Shown here: positions 17,785-26,385 of the stretch, piece after piece | Layout of the letters: the number at the start of each line of letters is the position of its first letter | Position numbering within the stretch: position 1 is the first letter of the stretch | Assembly: GCF_000243395.2 (NCBI RefSeq) | Contig: NZ_CM001484.1 | Location: forward strand, 974,089 to 1,038,088 | Length of the DNA stretch: 64,000 nt | Direction of reading: 5' to 3' | Origin: Saccharomonospora glauca K62 | Lineage (GTDB): Bacteria; Actinomycetota; Actinomycetes; Mycobacteriales; Pseudonocardiaceae | Notes under the pieces: model-generated | Databases searched by the model: none | What the model was told of the DNA's origin: nothing | What the model saw: only the letters and a program-made list of their open reading frames with translations | Translations under genes and position numbers: made by a program

Positions 17785-18606
17785 ATGCGTGTTCACGCCG
17801 TGGCGCAGTGGCAGGGAGCGGGCTGGTCGAACGCGGAGACCCGGCTGCCGACCGGATGCGCCGAACTCGCCTCGCTCGCCGAGGAGGTCCTGGGCACCTC
17901 GGTGCTGCGCGTGCCCGTCGCCACCGCCGGGTCCCCGACCGAACGGGGGGTGCGCAACCGCGCCGCGCTGCTCGCCGGGCGCGCTGCGCAGTTGGCGGCG
18001 TTGGAAAACCCCGAGGGCCCGGTTCTCACACTCGGAGGTGACTGCGGCGTCGACCTCGTGCCGATCGGGGTCGCCCGCTACCGGTACGGGCCGAACCTCG
18101 GGGTGCTGTGGTTCGACGCGCACGCCGACGCCAACACCCCGGAGACCTCACCGTCGGCCGCCTTCCACGGCATGGTGCTGAGGGCGCTGCTCGGCGAGGG
18201 CGACGACGACTTCGTCGCGAACCCGGCGGTGGCTCCCGGACGCGCCGTGCTGGTGGGCACGCGCTCGTTCGACCGCGCCGAGGAGGAGGCCGTGCGGTCC
18301 GGGCTGCTGCGCCACGTGTCCTCGCCCGCGGAGCCCGACCGGGTGGTCGCCGCCGTGCGGGCATCCGGCGCCGAGGCCGTGTACGTTCACGTCGACGTCG
18401 ACGTGCTCGACCCCACGGCGTACACGGGCACGCACTATCACGAACCCGGCGGCCTTACCGTCGAGCGGCTCGTCGCCTGCCTCGACGCGCTCGCCGAGTT
18501 CGACGTCGTCGGAGCGGCGATCACGGAGTGCACGGCGGGGGACCGGACGGAGTCGTCGACGTTGATCCCCGTGGTGGAGGCGTTGGCTCGGCGCCTGGGG
18601 GCCTGA
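17785..18606 (+). CDS. Arginase/agmatinase-family ureohydrolase with Cys at a metal-ligand position
   Basis: A 273-residue cytoplasmic ureohydrolase-fold protein. It keeps the Mn-binding DAHADAN (D111, H113, D115) and DVDVLDP motifs and a histidine in AFHGM (H128). The first ligand motif, usually GGDHS, reads GGDCGVD here, so C87 replaces the histidine. The reaction (guanidino hydrolysis or another) cannot be assigned. It is the first gene of the block between pyc and rsmD that is absent from the mycobacterial arrangement. ATG 17785 is the only sensible start. Confidence 0.8.
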   Translation: MRVHAVAQWQGAGWSNAETRLPTGCAELASLAEEVLGTSVLRVPVATAGSPTERGVRNRAALLAGRAAQLAALENPEGPVLTLGGDCGVDLVPIGVARYRYGPNLGVLWFDAHADANTPETSPSAAFHGMVLRALLGEGDDDFVANPAVAPGRAVLVGTRSFDRAEEEAVRSGLLRHVSSPAEPDRVVAAVRASGAEAVYVHVDVDVLDPTAYTGTHYHEPGGLTVERLVACLDALAEFDVVGAAITECTAGDRTESSTLIPVVEALARRLGA

Positions 18607-18766
18607 GCGCAGACGTTGTCATCGCCGCACAACACAGCCGGAAGATTTCGTCATATCAGCACGAAGATCGGCCGTTCTTGTGATTCCGGTGATACCTTTT
18701 TGATCATTGCTGAACCGGGGCGTGGCGAGTGGCATCCCTCAACGTTGTGGGAAGGAGCTTGTCGGT

Positions 18767-20011
18767 GTGACGGGACAATCAGCGGACGAGGCCGTCGAGT
18801 CGACCATGCTTCCGAGCCAACTCGCGCAGATCATGCGGCCCGAGTTGGAAAGCGTCGCCGACGAGATCGTCGCCGAGATCCGCGCGCTGATCCCGGAGTA
18901 CCGCCGCCCCCTCGACGGCCCTTACGGCAAGAGCATCAAGGCGGGAGTCCGGCACGCGGTGTCACTGTTCGTGGCGCAGATCGCCGATCCGAGCGCGTCC
19001 ACGAAACATGCTCACGAGGTGCATCGCAGGCTCGGCCAGTACGAGATGCGGGAGGGCCGCAGCCTCGACACCCTGCAGGCTGCCTACCGGGTGGGCGCGC
19101 GCGTGGCATGGCGGCGGATCATGAAGATCGGGCGCAACAGTGGGTTCTCGTCCACTGTGATGTCGCAGTTGGCCGACGCGATGCTCGGGTTCATGGACGA
19201 GCTGGCCTCGGTGGCGCTCGACGGGTTCCTCGAGGCGAAGGCGTGTTCGGCCGACGCGCTCGACACCTGGCGGCGGCGGTTGCTCCAGTTGATCCTCGAA
19301 CGTCCCGCCGTGCCGCCCGAGGCGATCGAGGAGCTCGCCCAGCTCGTGGGGTGGCCGACGCCGAAGACGGCCACGCCGGTGGCCGTGCGGCCGTTGGTCC
19401 CGCTCCGGGGTGCCCAGCGGCCCACCCTCGACGCGGACGTGCTCGCCGAACTCAGCGGGGTCGAGCCCCGGCTGCTCGTCCCCGGTGTCGTCACGCGGGA
19501 ACGGATCGCCGCGCTGGAGCAGGCGCTGCCGCGTTGCCGGTTCGCGGTGGGGCCGTGCGTGCCGTTGGACTCGGTGGCCGATTCCCTGCGATGGGCGCGC
19601 AAGGCTCTGGTCCTGGTCGACGAGGGGGCGTTGCCGCCGCGCAGGGTGGTGTGGGTGCAGGAGTGCCTTCCGGCGGTGTTGTTGCATTCGGACGAGTCGC
19701 TGGCCCAGCAGTTGCGCGGCAGGCTGCTCACGGCACTGGACGGGTTCACGGCCCGGCAGCGGGAGCGGATGCTGGAGACGTTGCGGGCCTGGCTGGACGC
19801 GCAGGGACACGTGCTCGACATGGCCGAGCGGTTGTCGGTGCACCCGCAGACCGTGCGGTACCGGATGAGGCAGTTGGAGGCGGTGTTCGGCGACCGGCTG
19901 CGTGACCCGGACGCGCGGTTCGAGCTCGAACTGGCGCTGCGTGCCCTGCCGTCGGCTCCCTGGCGGAACGGCGCGGTGCCTCGCCCCCGGACCACCCCCA
20001 CCCCGACGTAG
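18767..20011 (+). CDS. PucR-like transcriptional regulator with C-terminal helix-turn-helix
   Basis: A 414-residue cytoplasmic regulator. The N-terminal ~150 residues look like the RsbR/RsbT-co-antagonist-type or GAF-like sensor half found in PucR-family proteins. The C-terminal ~60 residues (LRAWLDAQGHVLDMAERLSV then HPQTVRYRMRQLEAVFGDRL) are the PucR C-terminal helix-turn-helix. The GTG start at 18767 has AAGGAG 9 nt upstream. It is convergent with the mce operon and could regulate the arginase-family gene before it or mce, but nothing proves either. A repeat element starts 4 nt after its stop. Confidence 0.82.
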   Translation: MTGQSADEAVESTMLPSQLAQIMRPELESVADEIVAEIRALIPEYRRPLDGPYGKSIKAGVRHAVSLFVAQIADPSASTKHAHEVHRRLGQYEMREGRSLDTLQAAYRVGARVAWRRIMKIGRNSGFSSTVMSQLADAMLGFMDELASVALDGFLEAKACSADALDTWRRRLLQLILERPAVPPEAIEELAQLVGWPTPKTATPVAVRPLVPLRGAQRPTLDADVLAELSGVEPRLLVPGVVTRERIAALEQALPRCRFAVGPCVPLDSVADSLRWARKALVLVDEGALPPRRVVWVQECLPAVLLHSDESLAQQLRGRLLTALDGFTARQRERMLETLRAWLDAQGHVLDMAERLSVHPQTVRYRMRQLEAVFGDRLRDPDARFELELALRALPSAPWRNGAVPRPRTTPTPT

Positions 20012-20015
20012 GACC

Positions 20016-20146
20016 GTGTCCGCAGGTTGTGCACTCGTGTCCGCAGGTTATGAACGGGTGTTCGTAGCGTGTGCTGCGGACATCCGTACGCAGGCTGCGG
20101 ACACGAGTACACCAAGTGCGGACACGGGTTCACAGGCTGCGGACAC
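20016..20146. repeat. 21-bp-unit inverted repeat element (copy 3), between convergent genes
   Basis: Three forward units (20016, 20037, and GTGTTCGTAG at 20058) and four reverse units (TGCGGACAT at 20075, TGCGGACAC at 20096, 20117 and 20138), 21 bp apart. It starts 4 nt after the PucR-like stop and ends 5 nt before the stop of the last mce-operon gene, so each arm abuts a stop codon. Confidence 0.88.
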
Positions 20147-20151
20147 GGTGG

Positions 20152-20649
20152 TCAGAGTTGGGAGAGGTTCGTCAGCAGCCAGCGGTCGTCGTGCTTCGTC
20201 GCGGTGACGAGCAGTTGCGCCGCCGCGGTGGTGGGTTCGCCGTCCCCGCGGACGGAGACCTGATCGGCGAACACCAGCACCTCCGCGCGCTCGGACGTCA
20301 AGGACAGCACCGCGGAGTCCACCACCCGCGTCGTGACGGTGAGGCGTTGCTCCGGCGCCTTGTCGCTGACCTGGACGAACAATTGCCGGTACTGCTCGCG
20401 TGCAGGGTCCCGCAGCAGGTCCTCGGCGGCACGCCGGGTGCTCTCCACGTCGTCGAACCGGTAGGTGAGCACCTTGTTCACCGCTCGCGTGACCGCCGAA
20501 CGCACTTCCACCGTGGCATCGGTGTCGACGTGGGCGAGGTTGCGTGCCGTCTCCGACGTCCGCAGCGAGTCGGCCAGCACGGTGCAGGTGGCGCCGATGC
20601 CCGCGAGCAACGCCGCGACCACCAGAAGTGTCAGGACTCGGCGGTTCAC
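20152..20649 (-). CDS. Mce-associated membrane protein (second)
   Basis: A 165-residue protein with one N-terminal membrane helix (about residues 5-25) and an extracytoplasmic domain of the kind found in Mce-associated (Mam/Mas) proteins, ending in the typical ATKHDDRWLLTNLSQL. These stabilise Mce complexes in mycobacteria. The GTG start at 20649 overlaps the previous stop by 4 bp (GTGA). It is the last gene of the mce operon. Confidence 0.78.
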   Translation of the reverse strand: MNRRVLTLLVVAALLAGIGATCTVLADSLRTSETARNLAHVDTDATVEVRSAVTRAVNKVLTYRFDDVESTRRAAEDLLRDPAREQYRQLFVQVSDKAPEQRLTVTTRVVDSAVLSLTSERAEVLVFADQVSVRGDGEPTTAAAQLLVTATKHDDRWLLTNLSQL

Positions 20650-21176
20650 TCCGGACCCCCCACGGCGACCGTCTCGAACGTCTCCACCTTCCAGCCCTCG
20701 TCGGTGTGCCGAAGGCGGGCGCGGTAGCGGTTGCGCGCGTATCCCGGTTCGGCGCCTGCGCGGACGCTGGTGACCTCCACGGCGGCGAGCAGGACGGCCC
20801 GGCCGTGGTCGGCGTCGAATTCGCTCAGCGCCGCGTGGAGCACCCTCCCCGTGACGGTGGTTCCGGCCTGCTCGGGGGTCGTGAGCGTGGTGGGGTCGGC
20901 GTTCGCCAGTTCGGCGTGCAACGCGCCCGTCGTGGCGGACAGCCACCGTCGCAGTCCCGCCTCGACGTCGTCGTGGTCCATTGTGGTCAGCTCCACCATA
21001 CGTTCGCGGCCCTGCCGCAGTGCTTCGTCACGTGCCTCGGCGGTGTTCAGACCGTCGTCGGTGATCGCGCCGACCCACGACAGCGCCGCCCAGACGGCGA
21101 AGACGGCCGCGACGACGACCGCCGTCCCCGCGAGCGCGGTCAGGCTCGTGGCCCGGCTCAGCCTTCGTCGAGCCAC
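20646..21176 (-). CDS. Mce-associated membrane protein (first)
   Basis: A 176-residue protein with a membrane helix at about 12-38 and an outside domain with a conserved WLSATTGALHAEL region and the ending EGWKVETFETVAVG, as in Mce-associated proteins. The GTG start at 21176 lies inside the end of mceF (19-bp overlap), so its translation is coupled to mceF. It probably sits beside the Mce/YrbE complex in the plasma membrane. Confidence 0.78.
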   Translation of the reverse strand: MARRRLSRATSLTALAGTAVVVAAVFAVWAALSWVGAITDDGLNTAEARDEALRQGRERMVELTTMDHDDVEAGLRRWLSATTGALHAELANADPTTLTTPEQAGTTVTGRVLHAALSEFDADHGRAVLLAAVEVTSVRAGAEPGYARNRYRARLRHTDEGWKVETFETVAVGGPE

Positions 21177-22348
21177 AGCAGGTCCTCCAGGGATTCACGG
21201 GTTCCCTCGTCGTGGGTCACGTCGAGACCGCCGGGGATCGCCACCGAGGGCAGTCCGCCCTTGGGGACGTGTTGCGAGGTGCGCGCGGGCGTCGTGCCGT
21301 GGGGCAGGGTGCACGCGGCGGCGGTGTTGAACGGCGCGGCCCCGGTGTCCTCCCCACTGCGATACTCGGTGCCCTCGTAGCCGCGGAAACACGGCAGGGG
21401 GTCGAAGAATGTCAACGCCACCGAGAACTTGTCGCCGTCGAGGGCGGCGGAGGTGGCGGCGGTGGCCTTCGGCAGCATCACGAACAGGTGGTTCAGTCCG
21501 TCCACCCTGGCCGAGAACAGTTGAGAGGTCGTCAGCAGGTTGGCGATGAGCACCGAGAGGCCGGGATCGGTGTCGCGCAGCAGTGCGCTGACCTCCGTGG
21601 CGGCTTCGGGGGCCCGAGCGATGAGTTCCCGGAGATCGCCGTCCGCCTCGGCGAGTTCGGCCGCGAACTGCTCGGCGTTGTCGGCGAACGACCGCCAAGC
21701 ATCGGCCGACTCGGCCTGGGTGCGCAGCACCGTCGCGCCGTCCCGGATGAGTGCCGAGGTCTGCGGCAGGTACTCGGTGGCGGTGTGGGTGAACTCGCGT
21801 GAGGAGTCCAACAGCAACTGCAGGTCGTCGCCCGTGCCGTGGAAAGCGGTGTAGAGCTCGTCCACCACCGTGCGCACCGAGTCGGTGGGAACGGACTCGG
21901 TGAACGTGGTGAGGTTGTTCAGCAGGGTGTCCACGCTGAGCGGCAGTGTGGTGGAGCCGCGGGGAATCACCGACCCGTCGGTGAGGTACGGGCCGCCGTC
22001 CGAAAGGGGTTGAAGGTCCACGTACTGCTCGCCGACGGCCGACCGGTTGGCGACGACGGCGCGGGAGTTCGCGGGGATCGGCGGCGCGTCGTCGTCGATC
22101 ACCAGGTCGGCCTCCATGCCGTCGTCGGTGAGCCGCAGCGCGCCGACCTCGCCGACGGCGACGCCCCGGTAGGTGACCTCGCTGCCGGTGAACAGTCCGC
22201 CCCCGTCGGCCAATTGCAGCCGCACGACGGGACCGCCGGCCCCGAAGAGCCTGTCGAGGCCCGCGTAGCTCGCGCCGACGAACGCGGTGGCGGTGAGCGC
22301 CACCACGGCGAACGCGACGAGTTGGGTCTTGACCCGCCGGGTGAGCAT
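21158..22348 (-). CDS. MCE family protein, MceF position
   Basis: A 396-residue MlaD/MCE-domain protein: membrane anchor at about 9-30, MCE domain at about 38-120 (VVRLQLADGGGLFTGSEVTYRGVAVGEV), a long helical region that would form the shaft of the lipid tunnel, then a Pro/Asp-rich tail. It would form part of a hexameric channel carrying lipids or sterols across the periplasm to the YrbE permease. ATG 22348 overlaps the mceE stop by 1 bp. As sixth Mce gene in the row, it corresponds to MceF. Confidence 0.9.
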   Translation of the reverse strand: MLTRRVKTQLVAFAVVALTATAFVGASYAGLDRLFGAGGPVVRLQLADGGGLFTGSEVTYRGVAVGEVGALRLTDDGMEADLVIDDDAPPIPANSRAVVANRSAVGEQYVDLQPLSDGGPYLTDGSVIPRGSTTLPLSVDTLLNNLTTFTESVPTDSVRTVVDELYTAFHGTGDDLQLLLDSSREFTHTATEYLPQTSALIRDGATVLRTQAESADAWRSFADNAEQFAAELAEADGDLRELIARAPEAATEVSALLRDTDPGLSVLIANLLTTSQLFSARVDGLNHLFVMLPKATAATSAALDGDKFSVALTFFDPLPCFRGYEGTEYRSGEDTGAAPFNTAAACTLPHGTTPARTSQHVPKGGLPSVAIPGGLDVTHDEGTRESLEDLLWLDEG

Positions 22349-23412
22349 CAGCGGTCACCTCCGTCGGCCGGGGTGTCGGTGGTCGGCAACGGCAGCATGG
22401 GGATCGGGGCGGTGTAGTCGTCGGCGGGCACGACGTGCACGAAGGCGTTGAGGTAGTCGCCCTCGACGCTGTCGAGAACGGCGTCGGTGAAGGGGAACGT
22501 CGCGAGGATCTCCAGGGACCGCGGCAACGACTGGCCCGCGTCGGCGAGCCCCCGGAGCGTGGGGGCGAGGGCTTCGAGGTCGGCCACGAGGTCCTCTCTC
22601 GTCTTGTGGATGACGTCCACCGCGACGTCGGACAGCTCGTCCAGGGAATCGAGCATCGTCACGAGCAGCTCCCGCTGGTCGCGCAGTTCTGCGAGGCCGG
22701 GGGTGAGGTCGTTGAGTGCGCCCCGGATGGCGTCCTCGCGCTCGGAGAGCGTGGCCGAGAGCCGGTTGAGGCCGTCGAGCGCGTCCGTGATCTCGTCGCG
22801 GTGCGCGTCCAGATCGGACACCAGGTGGTCGAGGTGGGAGAGGAACTCTTTGATCTCGGTCTCGTTGCCCGTCAGCACCTCGTTCAGCTCGCGGTTGATC
22901 GTGCGGAGCTGGGCGATGCCACCGCCGTTGAGCAGCAGGGACAGCGCGCCGAAGACCTCCTCCACCTCCACGTGCCGGTTGGTGCGGGACACGGGGATGA
23001 GCGCGCCGTCGGTGAGCGGGGCCCACGGTTCGTCCTCGGGATGCCGGGGAGCCTCCAGTTCCACGAACTTCTCGCCGAGCAGGCTGGACTGACGGAGGTT
23101 GGCCAGCGTGTCGGCGGGCAGCTCCACGTCACCGTTGATGAGCAGGACGACTTCCGCCTGCCAGTCGTCGGTGTCGGCCAGTTCGATGGACTCGACCCTG
23201 CCGACGGCCACGTCGTTGACCTTCACGGCGGCGTGCGGCACGAGGTCCAGCACGTCGTCGAAGTGCGCCGTGACCCGGTAGGGGTGGTCGCCGACGTCGG
23301 CGCCACCGGGCAGGGGAAGGTCGTGGGCCCCGTCGAAGTCCGCTACTGCGCAACCGGTGGCCAGCAGGCACGCCGTGACGGCCACGGCGGTGAACGTGGT
23401 TCGTCTCGTCAC
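22348..23412 (-). CDS. MCE family lipoprotein, MceE position
   Basis: A 354-residue Mce protein with a lipoprotein signal peptide (lipobox LATGC, C21), the usual feature of MceE (LprK/LprN type). The MCE domain follows at about 42-125 (VTAHFDDVLDLVPHAAVKVN, DVAVGRVESIEL). A helical region with an ETEIKEFLSHLDHLVSDLD-like coiled pattern makes up the rest. The GTG start at 23412 overlaps the mceD stop by 4 bp. Confidence 0.9.
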   Translation of the reverse strand: MTRRTTFTAVAVTACLLATGCAVADFDGAHDLPLPGGADVGDHPYRVTAHFDDVLDLVPHAAVKVNDVAVGRVESIELADTDDWQAEVVLLINGDVELPADTLANLRQSSLLGEKFVELEAPRHPEDEPWAPLTDGALIPVSRTNRHVEVEEVFGALSLLLNGGGIAQLRTINRELNEVLTGNETEIKEFLSHLDHLVSDLDAHRDEITDALDGLNRLSATLSEREDAIRGALNDLTPGLAELRDQRELLVTMLDSLDELSDVAVDVIHKTREDLVADLEALAPTLRGLADAGQSLPRSLEILATFPFTDAVLDSVEGDYLNAFVHVVPADDYTAPIPMLPLPTTDTPADGGDR

Positions 23413-24401
23413 CGCGAACCTCCGGGCTCTTCCAGGTATTCCAGCGGGGTGACCCGGCCTTGCAGCGTTCCGCTTCGCGGGTCGAAGGCGTTGTAGGCGT
23501 TCTCGGCGGCGGCCGGGGCGATGTCGAGCGCCTCGGCCAGCGAGGCACGGCGCTCGACCACGAGCTGGGTGATGTCGGCGAGGTCGTCCACACTCGACTT
23601 GAACGCGGCGCGGTTGTCGGCCACGAACTCCTGGAGGTCCGCGAGCGCGTCGCCGAGCAGGTTCAGCGCCGCGGAGAGCTCCTCCTTGTCGGCGGCCAGG
23701 GTCTCGGTCACGCTCGCGAGCTGTTCGGTGGCCTCGCGCACCCGCGTGTCGTTGCCCGCGAGCATCGCGGTGAACACCGACAGCGAGTCGATGGTGGCGA
23801 AGAGGTCGTCGTCGGACTCGGCGAGCGTGCGGGCCAGCTCACCGAAGTCGCGCACGGTCCGGGAGAACGACTCCCCGTTGCCGTCGAGTACCCCGGCGCC
23901 CGTGTCGAGGAGGTCGGACAGGGCTCCGTCGGCGTTGGCCCCGTCGGGGCCGAGCGCGGTGGCGAGGTCGTCGAGGCTGGTGTACAGCTCGTCGAGTTCC
24001 ACGGGGACGGCGGTGCGGGAGCTGGGGATCACGGCGCCGTCGGCGATCCGGGGCCCGCCGTGGGCGAGATCGGAGAGCTGCACGTACCGGTCGGCGACGA
24101 CGCTCGGCGAGACGATGAGCGCGCGCGTGTCCTTCGCGACCGGCGCGTCGGCGTCCACGGTCATCGTCAGCCGCACGCGTGTCGGTTCGGGGGTCACCGA
24201 CACGACCTCGCCGACGCGCACGCCGAGCACCTTCACGTCCGAGCCGGGATACACGCCCACGGCGCGGTCGAAGTACGCCGTCACGGTCTTGTCGCCGTGG
24301 TCGCCGAACACCCACCACAGCGCTCCGGCCGTCGCGACGGCGGCCACGAGGAGAACCGTGGCGATCCGTGTGGTGCGGGTCCACCTCGGCACGTCGGTCA
24401 C
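23409..24401 (-). CDS. MCE family protein, MceD position
   Basis: A 330-residue Mce protein with a membrane anchor at about 13-32, an MCE domain at about 38-115 (AYFDRAVGVYPGSDVKVLGV, VVADRYVQLSDL) and a helical tail. I chose GTG 24401 because it overlaps the mceC stop in GTGA and gives the normal short N terminus; the longer open frame upstream is inside mceC. It probably assembles as one subunit of the hetero-hexameric Mce ring. Confidence 0.9.
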   Translation of the reverse strand: MTDVPRWTRTTRIATVLLVAAVATAGALWWVFGDHGDKTVTAYFDRAVGVYPGSDVKVLGVRVGEVVSVTPEPTRVRLTMTVDADAPVAKDTRALIVSPSVVADRYVQLSDLAHGGPRIADGAVIPSSRTAVPVELDELYTSLDDLATALGPDGANADGALSDLLDTGAGVLDGNGESFSRTVRDFGELARTLAESDDDLFATIDSLSVFTAMLAGNDTRVREATEQLASVTETLAADKEELSAALNLLGDALADLQEFVADNRAAFKSSVDDLADITQLVVERRASLAEALDIAPAAAENAYNAFDPRSGTLQGRVTPLEYLEEPGGSR

Positions 24402-25378
24402 CTCCGATCCGGGGGTTCGCAGGGATGGCGGTTCTCCGGCACGAGCCCGCACAGGTAGACGTCGAGCCAGCGGCCGCTGCCCGCGGCGTTGTTGACGACC
24501 CGGAAGTACGGTCCGGCGAGTTCGAGCGCGCGGTCGAGGTCGTCGCGGTGCCGCTGGAGGATCTCGGTCACCTCGGTCAGCGCGTCCAACGTGGGGGCGA
24601 GCTGCTCGGTGTTGTCGGCGACGAGCCCGGAGACCTGCTCGGCGAGGTCGCGCGCGCCGGTGAGGAGCTGGTGGATGGCGTCACGTCGGCGGTCGAGTTC
24701 GGTGAGCAGCAGGTTGCCGTCGTCGATGAGCCGGTCGAACTCGTCGCTGGAGTCGGCGAGCGTGTCCGCCACGGTGTGCGCGTTGGAGAGGAGCTCGGCG
24801 AGCTCCTCGTCGCGTGAGGCGATCGTCCGCGACAACGCGGAGAGGCCGTCGAGCGCGTTGCGGACGTGTTCCTCGGCGCCGTCGAAGGTCTCCCCGAGGG
24901 TGCGGAAGCTCTCGGCGAGCTGTTCGGTGTCGATGGCGCCCGCCGTCGCCGCGAGTTGCTCGAAGGCGGCCGTGACGTCGTATGGCGTGGTGGTGCGACT
25001 CAACGGGATGGGCTCGTCGGGGTCCAGCACGGTGTCGCCCGTCGGGTGCAGGGCGAGATACTTCTGCCCCAACAACGTCTTGATCTTGATTTCCGCCGTC
25101 GTGCGGTTGCCGATCCAGGCGTCGGAGACGCGGAAGGAGACGAGGACGCGGTCCTCGGCGAGTTCCACGTCGGTGACTTCGCCGACCTTGATCCCGGCCA
25201 CGCGGACCTCGTTGGACGGCACGAGCCCGGCGGCCTCGGCGAACTCGGCCTGATAGGTGGTCCCGCCGCCGATCAGTGGCAGGTTCTCGTAGTTGACCGC
25301 CGCCACGGTGGCTCCCACCAGCACCGCCGTGCCCACGATGCCGAGAGTCAACGGGTTGCGTTCGCGGAAGGACTTCAT
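24398..25378 (-). CDS. MCE family protein, MceC position
   Basis: A 326-residue Mce protein: MKSFRERNPLTLGIVGTAVL anchor, MCE domain at about 42-120 (EFAEAAGLVPSNEVRVAGIK, LLGQKYLALHPTG), then a long helical domain ending near RVVNNAAGSGRWLDVYLCG, a conserved C-terminal feature shared with MceB here (FLNFYLCDAVL). ATG 25378 overlaps the mceB stop by 4 bp (ATGA). Confidence 0.9.
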   Translation of the reverse strand: MKSFRERNPLTLGIVGTAVLVGATVAAVNYENLPLIGGGTTYQAEFAEAAGLVPSNEVRVAGIKVGEVTDVELAEDRVLVSFRVSDAWIGNRTTAEIKIKTLLGQKYLALHPTGDTVLDPDEPIPLSRTTTPYDVTAAFEQLAATAGAIDTEQLAESFRTLGETFDGAEEHVRNALDGLSALSRTIASRDEELAELLSNAHTVADTLADSSDEFDRLIDDGNLLLTELDRRRDAIHQLLTGARDLAEQVSGLVADNTEQLAPTLDALTEVTEILQRHRDDLDRALELAGPYFRVVNNAAGSGRWLDVYLCGLVPENRHPCEPPDRR

Positions 25379-26385
25379 CGGTGGCACCTCGCGGGGAGGA
25401 CTCCGTCGTTGATCTGCGTCGGAGGGTCGGTGAGCAACACCGCGTCGCAGAGATAGAAGTTGAGGAACGAGCCGTAGGAGGCGATGCGGCCGATCTCGGT
25501 GAACTTCTCCGGTGTCGTGACCAGGAAGCGTTCCACATCGTCGGAGGAGGACACGAGCGTCTCCGACACCTCGCGCAACCCCGCGATGCTTTCCTTGAGC
25601 GGCTGCCGTGCCGTCTCGAACAGCCCCGCCGTGGCCGTGGTGAGTGCCGCCATGCCCTCGACGGACTCGCCGATGGCCTCGCGGTCGTCCGCCAGTCCGG
25701 TCACCAGCTCCTGAAGTGTCGACACCAGGGTGGTCAGGGCGTCGCCCTCGTTGTTGATCGTGTCGAGCACCGAGTTCAGGTTCGTGATCACCTCACCGAT
25801 CACCCGGTCGCGCTCGGCGAGCGTGGCGGTGAGCGATCCCGTGTGGGCGAGCAGGCTCTCCACGGTGCCGCTCTCGCCCTGCAGCACCTGGATGATCTCG
25901 CCGGAGAGCTGGTTGACCTCCTCGGGGTCCAGGGCGGAGAACAGTGGTTGGAAACCGTGGAACAGCTCGGTGAGGTCCAGCGCGGGGCGGGTGCGCTCCA
26001 GCGGGATCTCCGCTCCCGGCTCCAGGTAGTCGGTGCTCGGCTGCTCACCCCGCTCCAACGCGATGTAGCGTTGCCCGATCATGTTGCGGTAGCGGATGAT
26101 CGCCATGGTGTCGGCGGGCAGCCTGCGTGAGGAGTCCACGGAGAAGTGCACGCGGGCGAGGTGCTGATCGATGATCTCCAGCTCGTCCACCTGACCGACC
26201 CGGACGCCGGCGATCCGTACGTCATCTCCGGGGTTGAGCGAGGTGACGTCGGTGAACCTCGCGCTGTAGGAGGTGCGTTCGGACACCCCGACGTTCGAGA
26301 TGGACAGGGCGAGCAGCGCCGTGGCCACCGTGGTGACGAGCACGAACGCGAGGCCCTTGAGCAGCGGCGCGAGGAGTTTTCTCAC
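25375..26385 (-). CDS. MCE family protein, MceB position
   Basis: A 336-residue Mce protein: anchor at about 10-32, MCE domain at about 38-120 (ARFTDVTSLNPGDDVRIAGV, IGQRYIALERGEQ), helical domain rich in repeated Glu/Leu heptads, and C-terminal FLNFYLCDAVL. The GTG start at 26385 overlaps the mceA stop in GTGA. Second Mce subunit of the operon. Confidence 0.9.
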   Translation of the reverse strand: MRKLLAPLLKGLAFVLVTTVATALLALSISNVGVSERTSYSARFTDVTSLNPGDDVRIAGVRVGQVDELEIIDQHLARVHFSVDSSRRLPADTMAIIRYRNMIGQRYIALERGEQPSTDYLEPGAEIPLERTRPALDLTELFHGFQPLFSALDPEEVNQLSGEIIQVLQGESGTVESLLAHTGSLTATLAERDRVIGEVITNLNSVLDTINNEGDALTTLVSTLQELVTGLADDREAIGESVEGMAALTTATAGLFETARQPLKESIAGLREVSETLVSSSDDVERFLVTTPEKFTEIGRIASYGSFLNFYLCDAVLLTDPPTQINDGVLPARCHR

